Below, piece by piece: positions 27,811 through 35,483 of a stretch of DNA of 37,971 nt. The stretch is from Lachnospiraceae bacterium (GTDB taxonomy: Bacteria > Bacillota > Clostridia > Lachnospirales > Lachnospiraceae). The stretch spans positions 1-37,971 of the forward strand of contig JAILGE010000001.1 in NCBI GenBank assembly GCA_024697065.1, read 5' to 3'. Below the pieces are notes generated by a model that was not told the origin of the DNA, searched no databases, and was given only the letters and a program-made list of their open reading frames with translations. A program made the translations under genes and the position numbers. Within the stretch, counting starts at the first letter, position 1, and each line of letters opens with the position of its first letter.

Positions 27811-29766
27811 TTATTTTTGTTCCTGCTTTAAGCCTGTGTACAGTGAATAATACTTACCCTTCTGCGCTATCAGCTCGTCGTGGGTTCCTCTTTCTATTAT
27901 ACGCCCCTGTTCCATTACCATGATACAGTTTGAATTGCGCACAGTAGAGAGTCTGTGGGCAATGACAAAAGTGGTACGTCCCTTCATCAGACCGTCCATT
28001 CCGGCCTGCACCAGCTTCTCCGTACGTGTATCGATGGAACTGGTAGCTTCATCAAGGATCAGTACCGGCGGATCTGCGATGGCAGCTCTCGCTATTGCGA
28101 TCAGCTGTCTCTGCCCCTGGCTTAGGCTTCCACCGTCTCCGGTTATAAATGTATCATATCCATCCGGAAGACGCCTTATAAATCCGTCTGCATTTGCAAG
28201 CTTTGCAGCCGCTATGATCTCTTCATCCGTGGCATCCAGTCTTCCGTAACGGATATTATCCCTTATGGTCCCGGAGAAAAGATGTGTCTCCTGAAGAACG
28301 ATACCCAGTGAATGTCGCAGATCATCCTTCTTTATCTTATTGATATTGATACCGTCGTAACGGATCTTGCCGTCCTGGATATCATAGAATCTGTTGAGCA
28401 GATTTGTAATGGTGGTCTTACCGGCGCCGGTGGTTCCGACAAGTGCTATCTTCTGCCCCGGCTTTGCAAACAGTTTGATATCATGAAGCACCATCCTGTC
28501 ATCATTATAACCGAAATCCACGCCGTCAAAGACCACATCTCCCGCCAGTCTTACATATGTAGTGGTATCATCAGCCTTATGATAATGCTTCCATGCCCAC
28601 ATACCGGTGCGTTCCGTGGTCTCAACAAGCTCATTTTTCTCTTCCTTAGCCCGTACAAGTGTAACATATCCTTCATCCGGCTCCGGCTTCTCATCCAGAA
28701 GTCTGAACAGTCTGTCCGCACCCGCAAGAGCCATTACAATGGAGTTGAACTGCTGGCTCACCTGATTGATGGGCATATTGAAACTCTTATTAAATGTAAG
28801 GAAACTTACCAGTCCTCCGATGGACAGTGCAATCCATCCTTCTCCGTTCCTGTAGACCAGTATACCTCCGACAACGGCACAGACAACGAAACTCAGATTA
28901 CCCAGCTGTGCGGTTATGGGTCCGAGTATATTCACATACTCATTGGCTTTCTTTGCACTGGTATAGAGATCGGTATTTAATCTGTCAAACTCTTCCATAT
29001 TGATCTTCTCGTGATTGAAGACCTTTACCACTCTCTGCCCCTCCATCATCTCTTCGATGAATCCGTTGAGGGCACCCAGCTGCTTTTGCTGCATTATGAA
29101 ATTTCTGCCGCTTCTTCCCGCTACGACGCCTGTCACGGTAAGCATGAGAGCGGTCATTATAACGGTAACTCCCGTAAGAGCAGGGCTGATGACTATCATG
29201 CTGTAGAGTGTCATCACAATGGTAAGTCCCGCCTGCAGGAGCTGGGGCATACTCTGGCTCACCATCTGTCTGAGGGTGTCTATGTCATTGGTATAAACAG
29301 ACATGATATCGCCGTGGGAATGGGAATCAAAATACTTAACCGGAAGTCTCTCCATCTTGGTAAAGAGATCCACACGAAGCTTTTTTAAAGTTCCCTGAGT
29401 AATATAGATCATCACCTTTCCCTGCAGAAATACCGCCACTATGCCGACCGCATATATGGCAGCCATCTTAAGGATGGCACCTGCAAGCCCCGAATAATCC
29501 GGCGTCAGCCCTGCATCAGCCGCCGCCTTTATAGGGCTGATGTAATCATCGATCAGTGTCTCTCTGAAGACAATACCCCGGTTGTTGCTGTATACCGAGA
29601 TTATTATGCATACTATCACCACGATAAAACGAAAAAAATAGTTCTTAAAAACCTCTCCCAGGACTCTTCCCAGTATTTTCCCCGGATTCTCGACCTTAGG
29701 CCTGGGGCCAAAGCTCCTTCCCCGTCCCATTTTTATCTCTTTTGCTTTCTCTTCTGCCATGATCAC
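27811..29766 (-). CDS. ABC exporter half-transporter, canonical ATPase subunit
   Basis: The 651-residue protein has an N-terminal cytoplasmic segment, six membrane segments (about 45-330), a linker of about 50 residues containing MWAWKH, and a nucleotide-binding domain from about 410. Walker A is GTTGAGKT (about 442-449), the signature is LSQGQ (about 547), Walker B is LILDEATSS with the catalytic Glu, and the H-loop is IAHRLS. Its start overlaps the stop of the partner gene by 4 bp (ATGA), so they are translationally coupled and should form a heterodimer. Cargo cannot be read from sequence; this family includes multidrug, peptide and lipid exporters. Confidence 0.95.
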   Translation of the reverse strand: MIMAEEKAKEIKMGRGRSFGPRPKVENPGKILGRVLGEVFKNYFFRFIVVIVCIIISVYSNNRGIVFRETLIDDYISPIKAAADAGLTPDYSGLAGAILKMAAIYAVGIVAVFLQGKVMIYITQGTLKKLRVDLFTKMERLPVKYFDSHSHGDIMSVYTNDIDTLRQMVSQSMPQLLQAGLTIVMTLYSMIVISPALTGVTVIMTALMLTVTGVVAGRSGRNFIMQQKQLGALNGFIEEMMEGQRVVKVFNHEKINMEEFDRLNTDLYTSAKKANEYVNILGPITAQLGNLSFVVCAVVGGILVYRNGEGWIALSIGGLVSFLTFNKSFNMPINQVSQQFNSIVMALAGADRLFRLLDEKPEPDEGYVTLVRAKEEKNELVETTERTGMWAWKHYHKADDTTTYVRLAGDVVFDGVDFGYNDDRMVLHDIKLFAKPGQKIALVGTTGAGKTTITNLLNRFYDIQDGKIRYDGININKIKKDDLRHSLGIVLQETHLFSGTIRDNIRYGRLDATDEEIIAAAKLANADGFIRRLPDGYDTFITGDGGSLSQGQRQLIAIARAAIADPPVLILDEATSSIDTRTEKLVQAGMDGLMKGRTTFVIAHRLSTVRNSNCIMVMEQGRIIERGTHDELIAQKGKYYSLYTGLKQEQK

Positions 29767-31514
29767 TCCATTCCTCTCTCATCGAAGTCGCCTTCGCCGC
29801 CGGTCTGGGATTCGTAGACTTCTTTGTAGATAGCATTGGTCTTAAGCAATTCTTCATGTGTACCGAAGCCGTTAACACAGCCTTCATCCATAACGATGAT
29901 CCTGTCGGCATCCTGTACACTGGATATTCTCTGGGAGATTATAAGCTTTGTTGTATCCGGGATCTCTTCCCTGAATGCCTTCCTTATCTTTGCATCCGTA
30001 GCCGTATCCACTGCGGATGTAGAATCATCAAGGATAAGGATCTTCGGTTTTTTCAAAAGCGCTCTTGCTATGCAGAGTCGCTGCTTCTGTCCGCCGGATA
30101 CGTTATTTCCGTTCTGTTCGATCTTAGTCTCGTATCCATCCGTGAATTTTTCTATAAATTCATCTGCGCATGCCAGTCTGCAGGCCTGTATACACTCCTC
30201 TTTGGTTGCATCGGCCTTGCCCCATCTGAGATTATCCAGAATGGTACCGGAGAAGATGACATTCTTTTGAAGTACTACGGCAACCTGATCTCTGAGCTTC
30301 TCCAAGCTGTATTCGCGCACATCTCTTCCTCCAACTTTTACGGATCCCGAAGTCACATCGTAGAGTCTGCTGATCAGGGATACGAGAGTGGACTTGGCCG
30401 AGCCGGTTCCGCCGATGATACCTATCATCTCTCCGCTCTTTATTTCCAGCGATACATTCTTGAGCACAGCCGCTCCGGATCCTGAACTGCTGTATGAAAA
30501 TCCTACATTTTCAAAAGAAATGCTGCCGTCAGCCACATCCGTTACCGGGTCCTCAGGATCTCTGATATCCGATTCCTCATCCAGCACCTCTGTTATCCTT
30601 TCGGCACTCGCCGCCGACATGGAGATCATTACGAATACGAAGGAAACCATCATAAGGCTCATGAGTATATTGAGACACAGCATAAGAAGTGATGACAGCT
30701 CACCGATCTTAAGGTTATCCTGCACTATCATATGTGCACCTATCCAGCTTATCCCCAGTACGCATGAATAAACCGTAAACTGCATTACGGGAGCATTGGA
30801 AACGATGTTGTTCTCAGCCTTAACGAACATTCTGTAGATATTCTCTGCTGCCGACTTCAGTCTGTCAGTCTCATAGTCTTCACGGACATATGCCTTTACC
30901 ACACGGATACCGCTTACATTCTCCTGAACGGCCGCATTGAGATCATCATATTTTTTGAAGACTTCCCTGAAGTATTTCATGGCCGATCTTATAATGAAGA
31001 ATAAGAACAGTCCCAGGAAGAGTACCGCAAGCAGGAAGATGGATGCGATCCCCGGATCCAGGTAGAATGCCGCGATCATTGAAAAGATTATGGTGAACGG
31101 TGCCCTGAAGCACATTCTCAGTATCATCTGATAAGCGTTCTGTATATTGGTAACATCCGTAGTAAGCCTTGTTACCAGACCGGCGGTGGAAAACTTATCG
31201 ATATTGGAAAATGAGTAGGTCTGTATCCTGTCGAACATGGCTTTACGGAGATTTTTTGCAAGACCGGTAGATGCCTTCGCACCGAAAATACCTCCCATGA
31301 AGCCGCAAATAAGGCTGCCCGCCGCAAGCAGGACCATAAGCCATCCCACACTCTCGATCACTCCCATATCATTCTTGTTCACGCCTTCATCCACAATTGT
31401 CTGGAGGCTCAATGTGATCAGTACTTCAAAGATCACCTCAAATATCATCCAGATAGGTGTGGCTATGGAAGCCGCCGTATATTCTTTTACATGCGAAAGG
31501 ATCTTTTTAACCAT
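29763..31514 (-). CDS. ABC exporter half-transporter, degenerate ATPase subunit
   Basis: The 583-residue protein has six membrane segments (about 15-310) and a nucleotide-binding domain from about 335. Walker A reads GGTGSAKS (about 365-372) with Ala in place of the usual last Gly. The signature VSGGQ is canonical. Walker B is LILDDSTSA, with Asp where catalytic Glu is expected, and the H-loop histidine is replaced by Gln (ISQRIS). The Asp and Gln substitutions mark the non-hydrolysing site of asymmetric heterodimeric exporters. It is the first gene of the operon, with a promoter and a hairpin leader upstream. Shine-Dalgarno AAGGG. Confidence 0.95.
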   Translation of the reverse strand: MVKKILSHVKEYTAASIATPIWMIFEVIFEVLITLSLQTIVDEGVNKNDMGVIESVGWLMVLLAAGSLICGFMGGIFGAKASTGLAKNLRKAMFDRIQTYSFSNIDKFSTAGLVTRLTTDVTNIQNAYQMILRMCFRAPFTIIFSMIAAFYLDPGIASIFLLAVLFLGLFLFFIIRSAMKYFREVFKKYDDLNAAVQENVSGIRVVKAYVREDYETDRLKSAAENIYRMFVKAENNIVSNAPVMQFTVYSCVLGISWIGAHMIVQDNLKIGELSSLLMLCLNILMSLMMVSFVFVMISMSAASAERITEVLDEESDIRDPEDPVTDVADGSISFENVGFSYSSSGSGAAVLKNVSLEIKSGEMIGIIGGTGSAKSTLVSLISRLYDVTSGSVKVGGRDVREYSLEKLRDQVAVVLQKNVIFSGTILDNLRWGKADATKEECIQACRLACADEFIEKFTDGYETKIEQNGNNVSGGQKQRLCIARALLKKPKILILDDSTSAVDTATDAKIRKAFREEIPDTTKLIISQRISSVQDADRIIVMDEGCVNGFGTHEELLKTNAIYKEVYESQTGGEGDFDERGME

Positions 31515-31527
31515 TTTCTATACCCTT

Positions 31528-31590
31528 AAAAAATTAAATCCGGCGGATCCTGTATTAAACACATCAGTGAATTAATATCAGTCCGCCGGA
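31528..31590 (-). promoter_or_regulatory. Leader inverted repeat with U-run, candidate attenuator of the ABC operon
   Basis: TCCGGCGGA (31582-31590) and TCCGCCGGA (31539-31547) form a perfect 9-bp stem with a 34-nt loop. The T-rich run TTTAATTTTTT follows directly and ends a few bases before the AAGGG ribosome site of the ABC gene. It starts about 15 nt into the predicted transcript. It could be a conditional terminator or hide the ribosome site. Confidence 0.6.
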
Positions 31591-31612
31591 ATGATCTCTA
31601 CAGAATATTCAG

Positions 31613-31641
31613 ATGATAGCACAATGACTGCCGTTTCTCAA
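31613..31641 (-). promoter_or_regulatory. Promoter of the ABC-argC-lipoprotein operon
   Basis: TTGAGA (31636-31641) and TATCAT (31613-31618) are 17 bp apart on the minus strand, about 100 bp before the first ABC gene. Both boxes match the consensus at five of six positions. Confidence 0.7.
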
Positions 31642-31709
31642 ACCTAAACCGGTATATGCAACCAAACATCCTCCATGATGTCCGGTCCCGGCAGCCTCCG
31701 TGATGAATC

Positions 31710-33485
31710 TTATTCCGTAACTGTTACATAATCGGAGTACTTATCGATATAGCTCTGCTCCATATCTCCGAATGTACACTTATCAAATGCAATTGTATTC
31801 AGATCGTCAGCCGTGAAGAACTCGCCCTTATTATCCTGGAAACTGCAGGACGTGAAAGTCATATGGCTGGGATTATAAATTTCGATGGCTACACCGTAAT
31901 CGGGATGACCGTTTCTCTCAAATTTGCAGTTCGTAAAGTCAAAGTTCTCACACCATCCCAAAACAACCGCACCGTATTCACAGTCTCTGAGAACACAATC
32001 GTCCGTCATGAAACCATAACATCCGAGTGCATTTATGGCATACGTTCCGCATCCGTAAAGATCGAGATTCCTAAGTCTTACGCCGCCTGTCTGAGCAAAA
32101 GCCAGAACCTCACCTGTACATGACCCTGCCTCAACATCATGACCGAAGGTGATATTCTCAATGGTAATTCCGCTGCATCCATAGAAAGGAAGTACATCCA
32201 TCATCGGATCATCAACTACGATCTCTGTATCTCCCGGCTTTCCCTCTCCCTTAATGGTAAGGTTATGCGCATGGAGTACACCGATCTGATCCATGTCATA
32301 GCTTGCTACACCGAGGTACTCGTTATCGGGATAATTCTCCTGTCCATATTCCACAAAGTAAACATAATCGGTGATGTCGTATTTGCCGGGTTTAAGGATG
32401 ATGCAGGTATCTGAAGCAATGGCATTCATTAATTCTTCCGCTGTGGAAACGGTCACTGTCTTCTGCTTTGCTTCCAGATCACTCCAGACGCTGCCGTTGA
32501 TATCATTTTCATATCCCCAGTCACCGTGATAGCTTTCATCATACTCATCCTCCGGATCGTATTCCTCTACCTGCAGCTCTCCTTCAAGCTCAATAGTCTC
32601 TGCGGGTTCATCTGCATAAACAACCATGTCTTCCAGATCACCTGATTTATCCTCACTGTATTTCTCATTCAGGATATCTTTGCAGTCATCAAGCGAAACC
32701 GTCACGTCATACGCGCCATCTCCGAAGCTGTAATCGATATACTTAACCTTAAATCCGTCCTTATCCACATAACAGGGCAGAGTATTAGATTCAACATCAA
32801 GCTTTATGCTTGAAAGTGCGATGGGATCCTCATCCGGCTCAGCTTCATAATCATAGAGCTCACTTGCAAGACTTGAAAAATCATCCTTTTTGTCCGGATA
32901 TGTGTCAAGCAATGACTCATATATTAACTCCGTCATCTCCTCCCTGTCATCTACCAGATTGGAGAATTCCCTTTTATCTCCGGATTTAACGTCGAAATTA
33001 TAGCAGGTTATCATGGGATAAAACTGGTCTCCGCCGTCAAAGCTGTAAGTATCTGTAAGTACAAAGGAAAAAAGCTTATCATCAAATCTTACTATCTCAA
33101 CAGTTCTGGAATCTTCGTAGGAAGAATAACTGTCCGGTGAATTATAAGCAAATGTCTTAACCTCTGTGGTCTCCTGTTCCTCCATTTCCTTATTGAATTC
33201 ATCGATCTCCTTTGCAAGCTCGGGATATTTCTCCGCAGCTTCCTCGGATAATACTATTTCCTGATAGCTTCCGTTGGATGTGATGTCATATCCTTCAAAG
33301 ACCGCAGTGTACTGATGTGTGATCACGGTCACCATGGCGTCGCCGGATCCTTCATCTTCCTCCTCTTTGCCTTCTTCGGCAGTCTTATCCGAACCACCGA
33401 TCCCCGGCATCTCACATCCCGTAAATAAAAGGGCAGATGCTGTCATTCCAAGCATCAACATTGTCAGCATTTTGTTTCTTTTCAT
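31710..33485 (-). CDS. Lipoprotein with DUF3298-like domain and right-handed beta-helix
   Basis: The 591-residue protein has a lipoprotein signal (LLFTGC, Cys24) and a Glu/Asp-rich linker. The module at about 50-290 aligns with the lipoprotein at 25115-26821: EKYPEL, FDDKLF, YSFDGGDQFYPM, LI-E-L, and YDVTVSLDDCKDILNEKYS. The GGAHG motif of that family is replaced by GGDQF. From about residue 345 a right-handed beta-helix follows (TAEELMNAI, ILKPGKYDI, ITIENITFG, VRLRNLDLYGCG, FDFTNCKF, MTFTSCSFQDN), a fold used for polysaccharide binding or cleavage. No catalytic set was recognised. It is probably monocistronic: an extended -10 promoter and a hairpin leader lie upstream. Confidence 0.83.
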   Translation of the reverse strand: MKRNKMLTMLMLGMTASALLFTGCEMPGIGGSDKTAEEGKEEEDEGSGDAMVTVITHQYTAVFEGYDITSNGSYQEIVLSEEAAEKYPELAKEIDEFNKEMEEQETTEVKTFAYNSPDSYSSYEDSRTVEIVRFDDKLFSFVLTDTYSFDGGDQFYPMITCYNFDVKSGDKREFSNLVDDREEMTELIYESLLDTYPDKKDDFSSLASELYDYEAEPDEDPIALSSIKLDVESNTLPCYVDKDGFKVKYIDYSFGDGAYDVTVSLDDCKDILNEKYSEDKSGDLEDMVVYADEPAETIELEGELQVEEYDPEDEYDESYHGDWGYENDINGSVWSDLEAKQKTVTVSTAEELMNAIASDTCIILKPGKYDITDYVYFVEYGQENYPDNEYLGVASYDMDQIGVLHAHNLTIKGEGKPGDTEIVVDDPMMDVLPFYGCSGITIENITFGHDVEAGSCTGEVLAFAQTGGVRLRNLDLYGCGTYAINALGCYGFMTDDCVLRDCEYGAVVLGWCENFDFTNCKFERNGHPDYGVAIEIYNPSHMTFTSCSFQDNKGEFFTADDLNTIAFDKCTFGDMEQSYIDKYSDYVTVTE

Positions 33486-33500
33486 CTGTTACCTCCTTTC

Positions 33501-33531
33501 GGAACGATCACGCAAGTGATCTTTTTGTTCC
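33501..33531 (-). promoter_or_regulatory. Leader hairpin next to the Shine-Dalgarno of the beta-helix lipoprotein gene
   Basis: On the minus strand GGAAC-AAAAA-GATCAC, loop TTGC, GTGATC-GTTCC form a two-part stem with an A5 bulge, ending 2 nt before AAGGAGG. Read on the plus strand, GATCAC-GCAA-GTGATC-TTTTT resembles a short terminator that could stop antisense transcription. Confidence 0.5.
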
Positions 33532-33555
33532 TCACCTAAAAAACACTGAGCCCAC

Positions 33556-33564
33556 ATTATAACA
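33556..33564 (-). promoter_or_regulatory. Extended -10 promoter of the beta-helix lipoprotein gene
   Basis: The minus strand reads TGTTATAAT, a perfect extended -10, 70 bp before the start codon. The -35 region is poor, as is common for extended -10 promoters. Confidence 0.6.
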
Positions 33565-33675
33565 CAGGTCAGGTTTTAAGTCTCCCAAAGAATCCCCTGG
33601 CGAAGAAATCATATGTCCTAAGCCCTTTATTTACAGGCTTTTCCGGAGTTTTCCTCAAAGTTGTAAACAAACTGT

Positions 33676-33773
33676 GTGTACATTCGCAGATTTTTATGTA
33701 AATCATTAATGTATCTCTAAAAATACCTTAAAGAAGCGTGTACAGTTTGACATAGAAATTTGTTTTGTGTACA
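33676..33773 (+). repeat. Three GTGTACA heptamers in the promoter region of the YjfB-like gene
   Basis: The exact heptamer GTGTACA occurs at 33676-33682, 33738-33744 and 33767-33773. The core TGTACA is palindromic. The second copy abuts the -35 box and the third overlaps the -10 box, so they are candidate operator half-sites. The divergent intergenic region 33486-33873 (388 bp) otherwise holds the two promoters and two leader hairpins; 33565-33675 shows nothing recognisable. Confidence 0.5.
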
Positions 33774-33775
33774 AT
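33747..33775 (+). promoter_or_regulatory. Sigma-A promoter of the YjfB-like gene
   Basis: A perfect TTGACA (33747-33752) and TACAAT (33770-33775) are separated by 17 bp. The transcript would carry a leader of about 90 nt. Confidence 0.8.
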
Positions 33776-33830
33776 GTATTTAATCACACAGGCGTATAGG
33801 AAGCGAAAAAACTGTTCGTAGAGATGGAAA

Positions 33831-33858
33831 AAGAGAATTTTCATCCGAAAATTCTCTT
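33831..33858 (+). promoter_or_regulatory. Perfect 12-bp leader hairpin of the YjfB-like gene
   Basis: AAGAGAATTTTC and GAAAATTCTCTT pair perfectly around the loop ATCC. The stem ends 3 nt before the GGAGG ribosome site (33862-33866). A stem of this strength could stabilise the message or, if the ribosome site is drawn in, control translation. It is not followed by a U-run. Confidence 0.7.
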
Positions 33859-33873
33859 CGTGGAGGTAGAGTT

Positions 33874-34071
33874 ATGGGAATAGGCGGCGTTTCAGACGTA
33901 CTCAGATCGGCATCAACTTTATATGGTCAGGGCAAAGTGTTGGGCGATGTTGGTACTGCCGTGCTCAGCAAGAGTCTTGATGTCCAGAAGCAGCAGGGAG
34001 ATGCTCTTACAAAGATGATGGAGCGGTCGGTCACACCTGCGGTAGGCGGCAATTTTGATATGTCTGTTTAA
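33874..34071 (+). CDS. YjfB-like putative motility protein
   Basis: The 65-residue protein begins MGIGGVSDVLRSASTLYGQGK and ends AVGGNFDMSV. Small size, lack of a signal peptide, the alternating helical centre (GTAVLSKSLDVQKQQGDALTKMMERS) and the hydrophobic end match the YjfB-type putative motility protein family found in flagellated Firmicutes, where it is often under flagellar or CsrA-linked control. The molecular role is not established. GGAGGTAGAGTT precedes the ATG. It is monocistronic, with its own promoter, a strong leader hairpin and a terminator. Confidence 0.72.
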   Translation: MGIGGVSDVLRSASTLYGQGKVLGDVGTAVLSKSLDVQKQQGDALTKMMERSVTPAVGGNFDMSV

Positions 34072-34094
34072 ACAACAAATTCTGTTCTTATATA

Positions 34095-34123
34095 AAAAGG
34101 ACTCACCACGGTGAGTCTTTTTT
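34095..34123 (+). terminator. Bidirectional terminator between the YjfB-like gene and cvfB
   Basis: AAAAAGGACTCACC and GGTGAGTCTTTTTT form an 8-bp GC-containing stem flanked by A and T runs, so it works on both strands. It ends the YjfB-like gene from the left and the cvfB transcript from the right. Confidence 0.92.
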
Positions 34124-34130
34124 ATTGCCT

Positions 34131-34982
34131 TTATATAAGAGATATCTTTCCGTTCTCTATCTTTATCTTTCTTTCCTTGTACAGATGACCCACAGCGCGC
34201 TTGAACTCATTCTTGCTCATACCGGTCTCTCTTTTGATCACTTCCGGATCTGCCTTCTCCGTAAAAGGCAGTACTCCGTCGTAAGAGTCTAAGAGTTCCA
34301 TGATCTTTTCCATATCGGGTTCCATCTGCAGATAAGCCTTCTCCCGGACACTCAGGTTCAGTCTTCCATCCTCTCTGACCTTTGTGACTCTGGCTCTTAT
34401 CCTGCTGCCTTCCCTGATCCCTTCTCCAAAAAGCTCGGTTTTCGGAATTATAGCAGAATATTTGTCATCAACCGCAACGAAAAGTCCAAACCTGTCTTTG
34501 AGTTCGTAGGCTGTTCCTTCAACGTCATCTCCTTCCTTGTAGGGAGATTCCGTAGACAGATAGGGATAGATCTTCATGGTCGCTGCCAGTCTGTTGCTTT
34601 TATCTATGTAAAGAGCAACAGGGATCTCTTCCCCTTCCCTGAGACGCCTGGTCTGCTGCGCATAGGGAAGCAGCAGATCCTTCTCAAGCCCCCAGTCAAG
34701 AAAGGCTCCTATCTTTGTAACAGAGAGTACCGTGAGGCGCGCCACCGAGTGAAGGATGATCTTCGGCTCATTGGTGGTGGCGATCATTCGATCCTCCGAA
34801 TCTTTGTATAAAAATACCTCTATGGGTTCCCCTGCTCTCAGGTAATCCGGCACCTGCTTTGCAGGTAAAAGCACACGGCTGTCGGGTCCTCCTGCCTCGC
34901 TGTCATCCGGATCAGCCAGGTACATTCCGAAATCAACCTTCTTTACCGCCTTGAGTGTCTGCTTTTCTCCCAGTCTAAACAT
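34131..34982 (-). CDS. cvfB: CvfB-family S1-domain RNA-binding protein
   Basis: The 283-residue protein is built of S1-like beta-barrel units followed by a C-terminal winged helix. Visible parts are FGMYLADP near the start, LTVLSVTKIGAFLDWGLEKD (the S1-type motif, about 85-105), FGLFVAVDDKYSAIIPKTEL (about 165-185) and the winged-helix end NEFKRAVGHLYKERKIKIENGKISLI. CvfB binds RNA and affects virulence and gene regulation in Staphylococcus and Streptococcus; B. subtilis YitL is an orthologue. The start MFRLGEKQ was chosen because AAAGGAAAG lies six bases before it, inside a longer in-frame extension. It is probably cotranscribed with the unknown gene 51 bp upstream. Confidence 0.9.
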   Translation of the reverse strand: MFRLGEKQTLKAVKKVDFGMYLADPDDSEAGGPDSRVLLPAKQVPDYLRAGEPIEVFLYKDSEDRMIATTNEPKIILHSVARLTVLSVTKIGAFLDWGLEKDLLLPYAQQTRRLREGEEIPVALYIDKSNRLAATMKIYPYLSTESPYKEGDDVEGTAYELKDRFGLFVAVDDKYSAIIPKTELFGEGIREGSRIRARVTKVREDGRLNLSVREKAYLQMEPDMEKIMELLDSYDGVLPFTEKADPEVIKRETGMSKNEFKRAVGHLYKERKIKIENGKISLI

Positions 34983-35033
34983 TAACTTTCCTTTCATACT
35001 GAATACTTTTCTACTATATTATTGCATACCGGA

Positions 35034-35387
35034 TCACCCGGCATCCTCTATGCTGAATGTGATGATCCGCTTCCTTCTCTTATGACAGGCTTCAATTGAG
35101 ACCTTTCCATCCTCAAAAGGATGGCACTCCGCCCTTCCGTCCTTTTCATAGCGGTCCATCAAAAGACTAAGTCCCCTCTTACTGTCATAGATCACGGCAT
35201 ATCCGATATTCGGAGAATTGAGGAAGCATAATTTATAGAGCCTAAGCTCCGTATCCATCCTGCGGCCGTTTATTTCAATCATCAGCCTCTTATTTAAAAA
35301 GGCGGCCTCATCAGTACTGTCCCTGAACTCATCCAAAACCTCGTAAAGCATTTTGTTGCGCCGGTAGAATCTGATCATTCCGAACAT
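35034..35387 (-). CDS. Small protein of unknown function upstream of cvfB
   Basis: I do not recognise this 117-residue protein. It has a basic start (MFGMIRFYRRNKML), no signal peptide or membrane segment, and a probable alpha/beta fold: LNKRLMIEINGRRMDTELRL, YAVIYDSKRGLSLLMDRYEK, and a basic CHKRRKRIITFSIEDAG end. GAGGTTAGGTT precedes the ATG. It has a good promoter at 35452-35480 and lies 51 bp before cvfB, so joint expression with that RNA-binding regulator is likely. Function is not inferred. Confidence 0.75.
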   Translation of the reverse strand: MFGMIRFYRRNKMLYEVLDEFRDSTDEAAFLNKRLMIEINGRRMDTELRLYKLCFLNSPNIGYAVIYDSKRGLSLLMDRYEKDGRAECHPFEDGKVSIEACHKRRKRIITFSIEDAG

Positions 35388-35451
35388 AACCTAACCTCAT
35401 AGAACTTTCGTCGGGTTCCAAACCGCCTGTCTGTTTCGGTGCAATATATGT

Positions 35452-35480
35452 ATTATGTGCCATAGCGGTGGTTTTGTCTA
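35452..35480 (-). promoter_or_regulatory. Promoter of the unknown gene and cvfB
   Basis: TAGACA (35475-35480) and CATAAT (35452-35457) are 17 bp apart on the minus strand; each differs from consensus at one position. The -35 is just past the stop of the zinc-ribbon gene. Confidence 0.68.
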
Positions 35481-35483
35481 TTT

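Noticed and set aside
29763-31514. ABC gene as a pseudogene because of altered ATPase residues
   Set aside because: The frame is intact, and the Glu-to-Asp and His-to-Gln changes are the regular pattern of the non-catalytic half in heterodimeric exporters.
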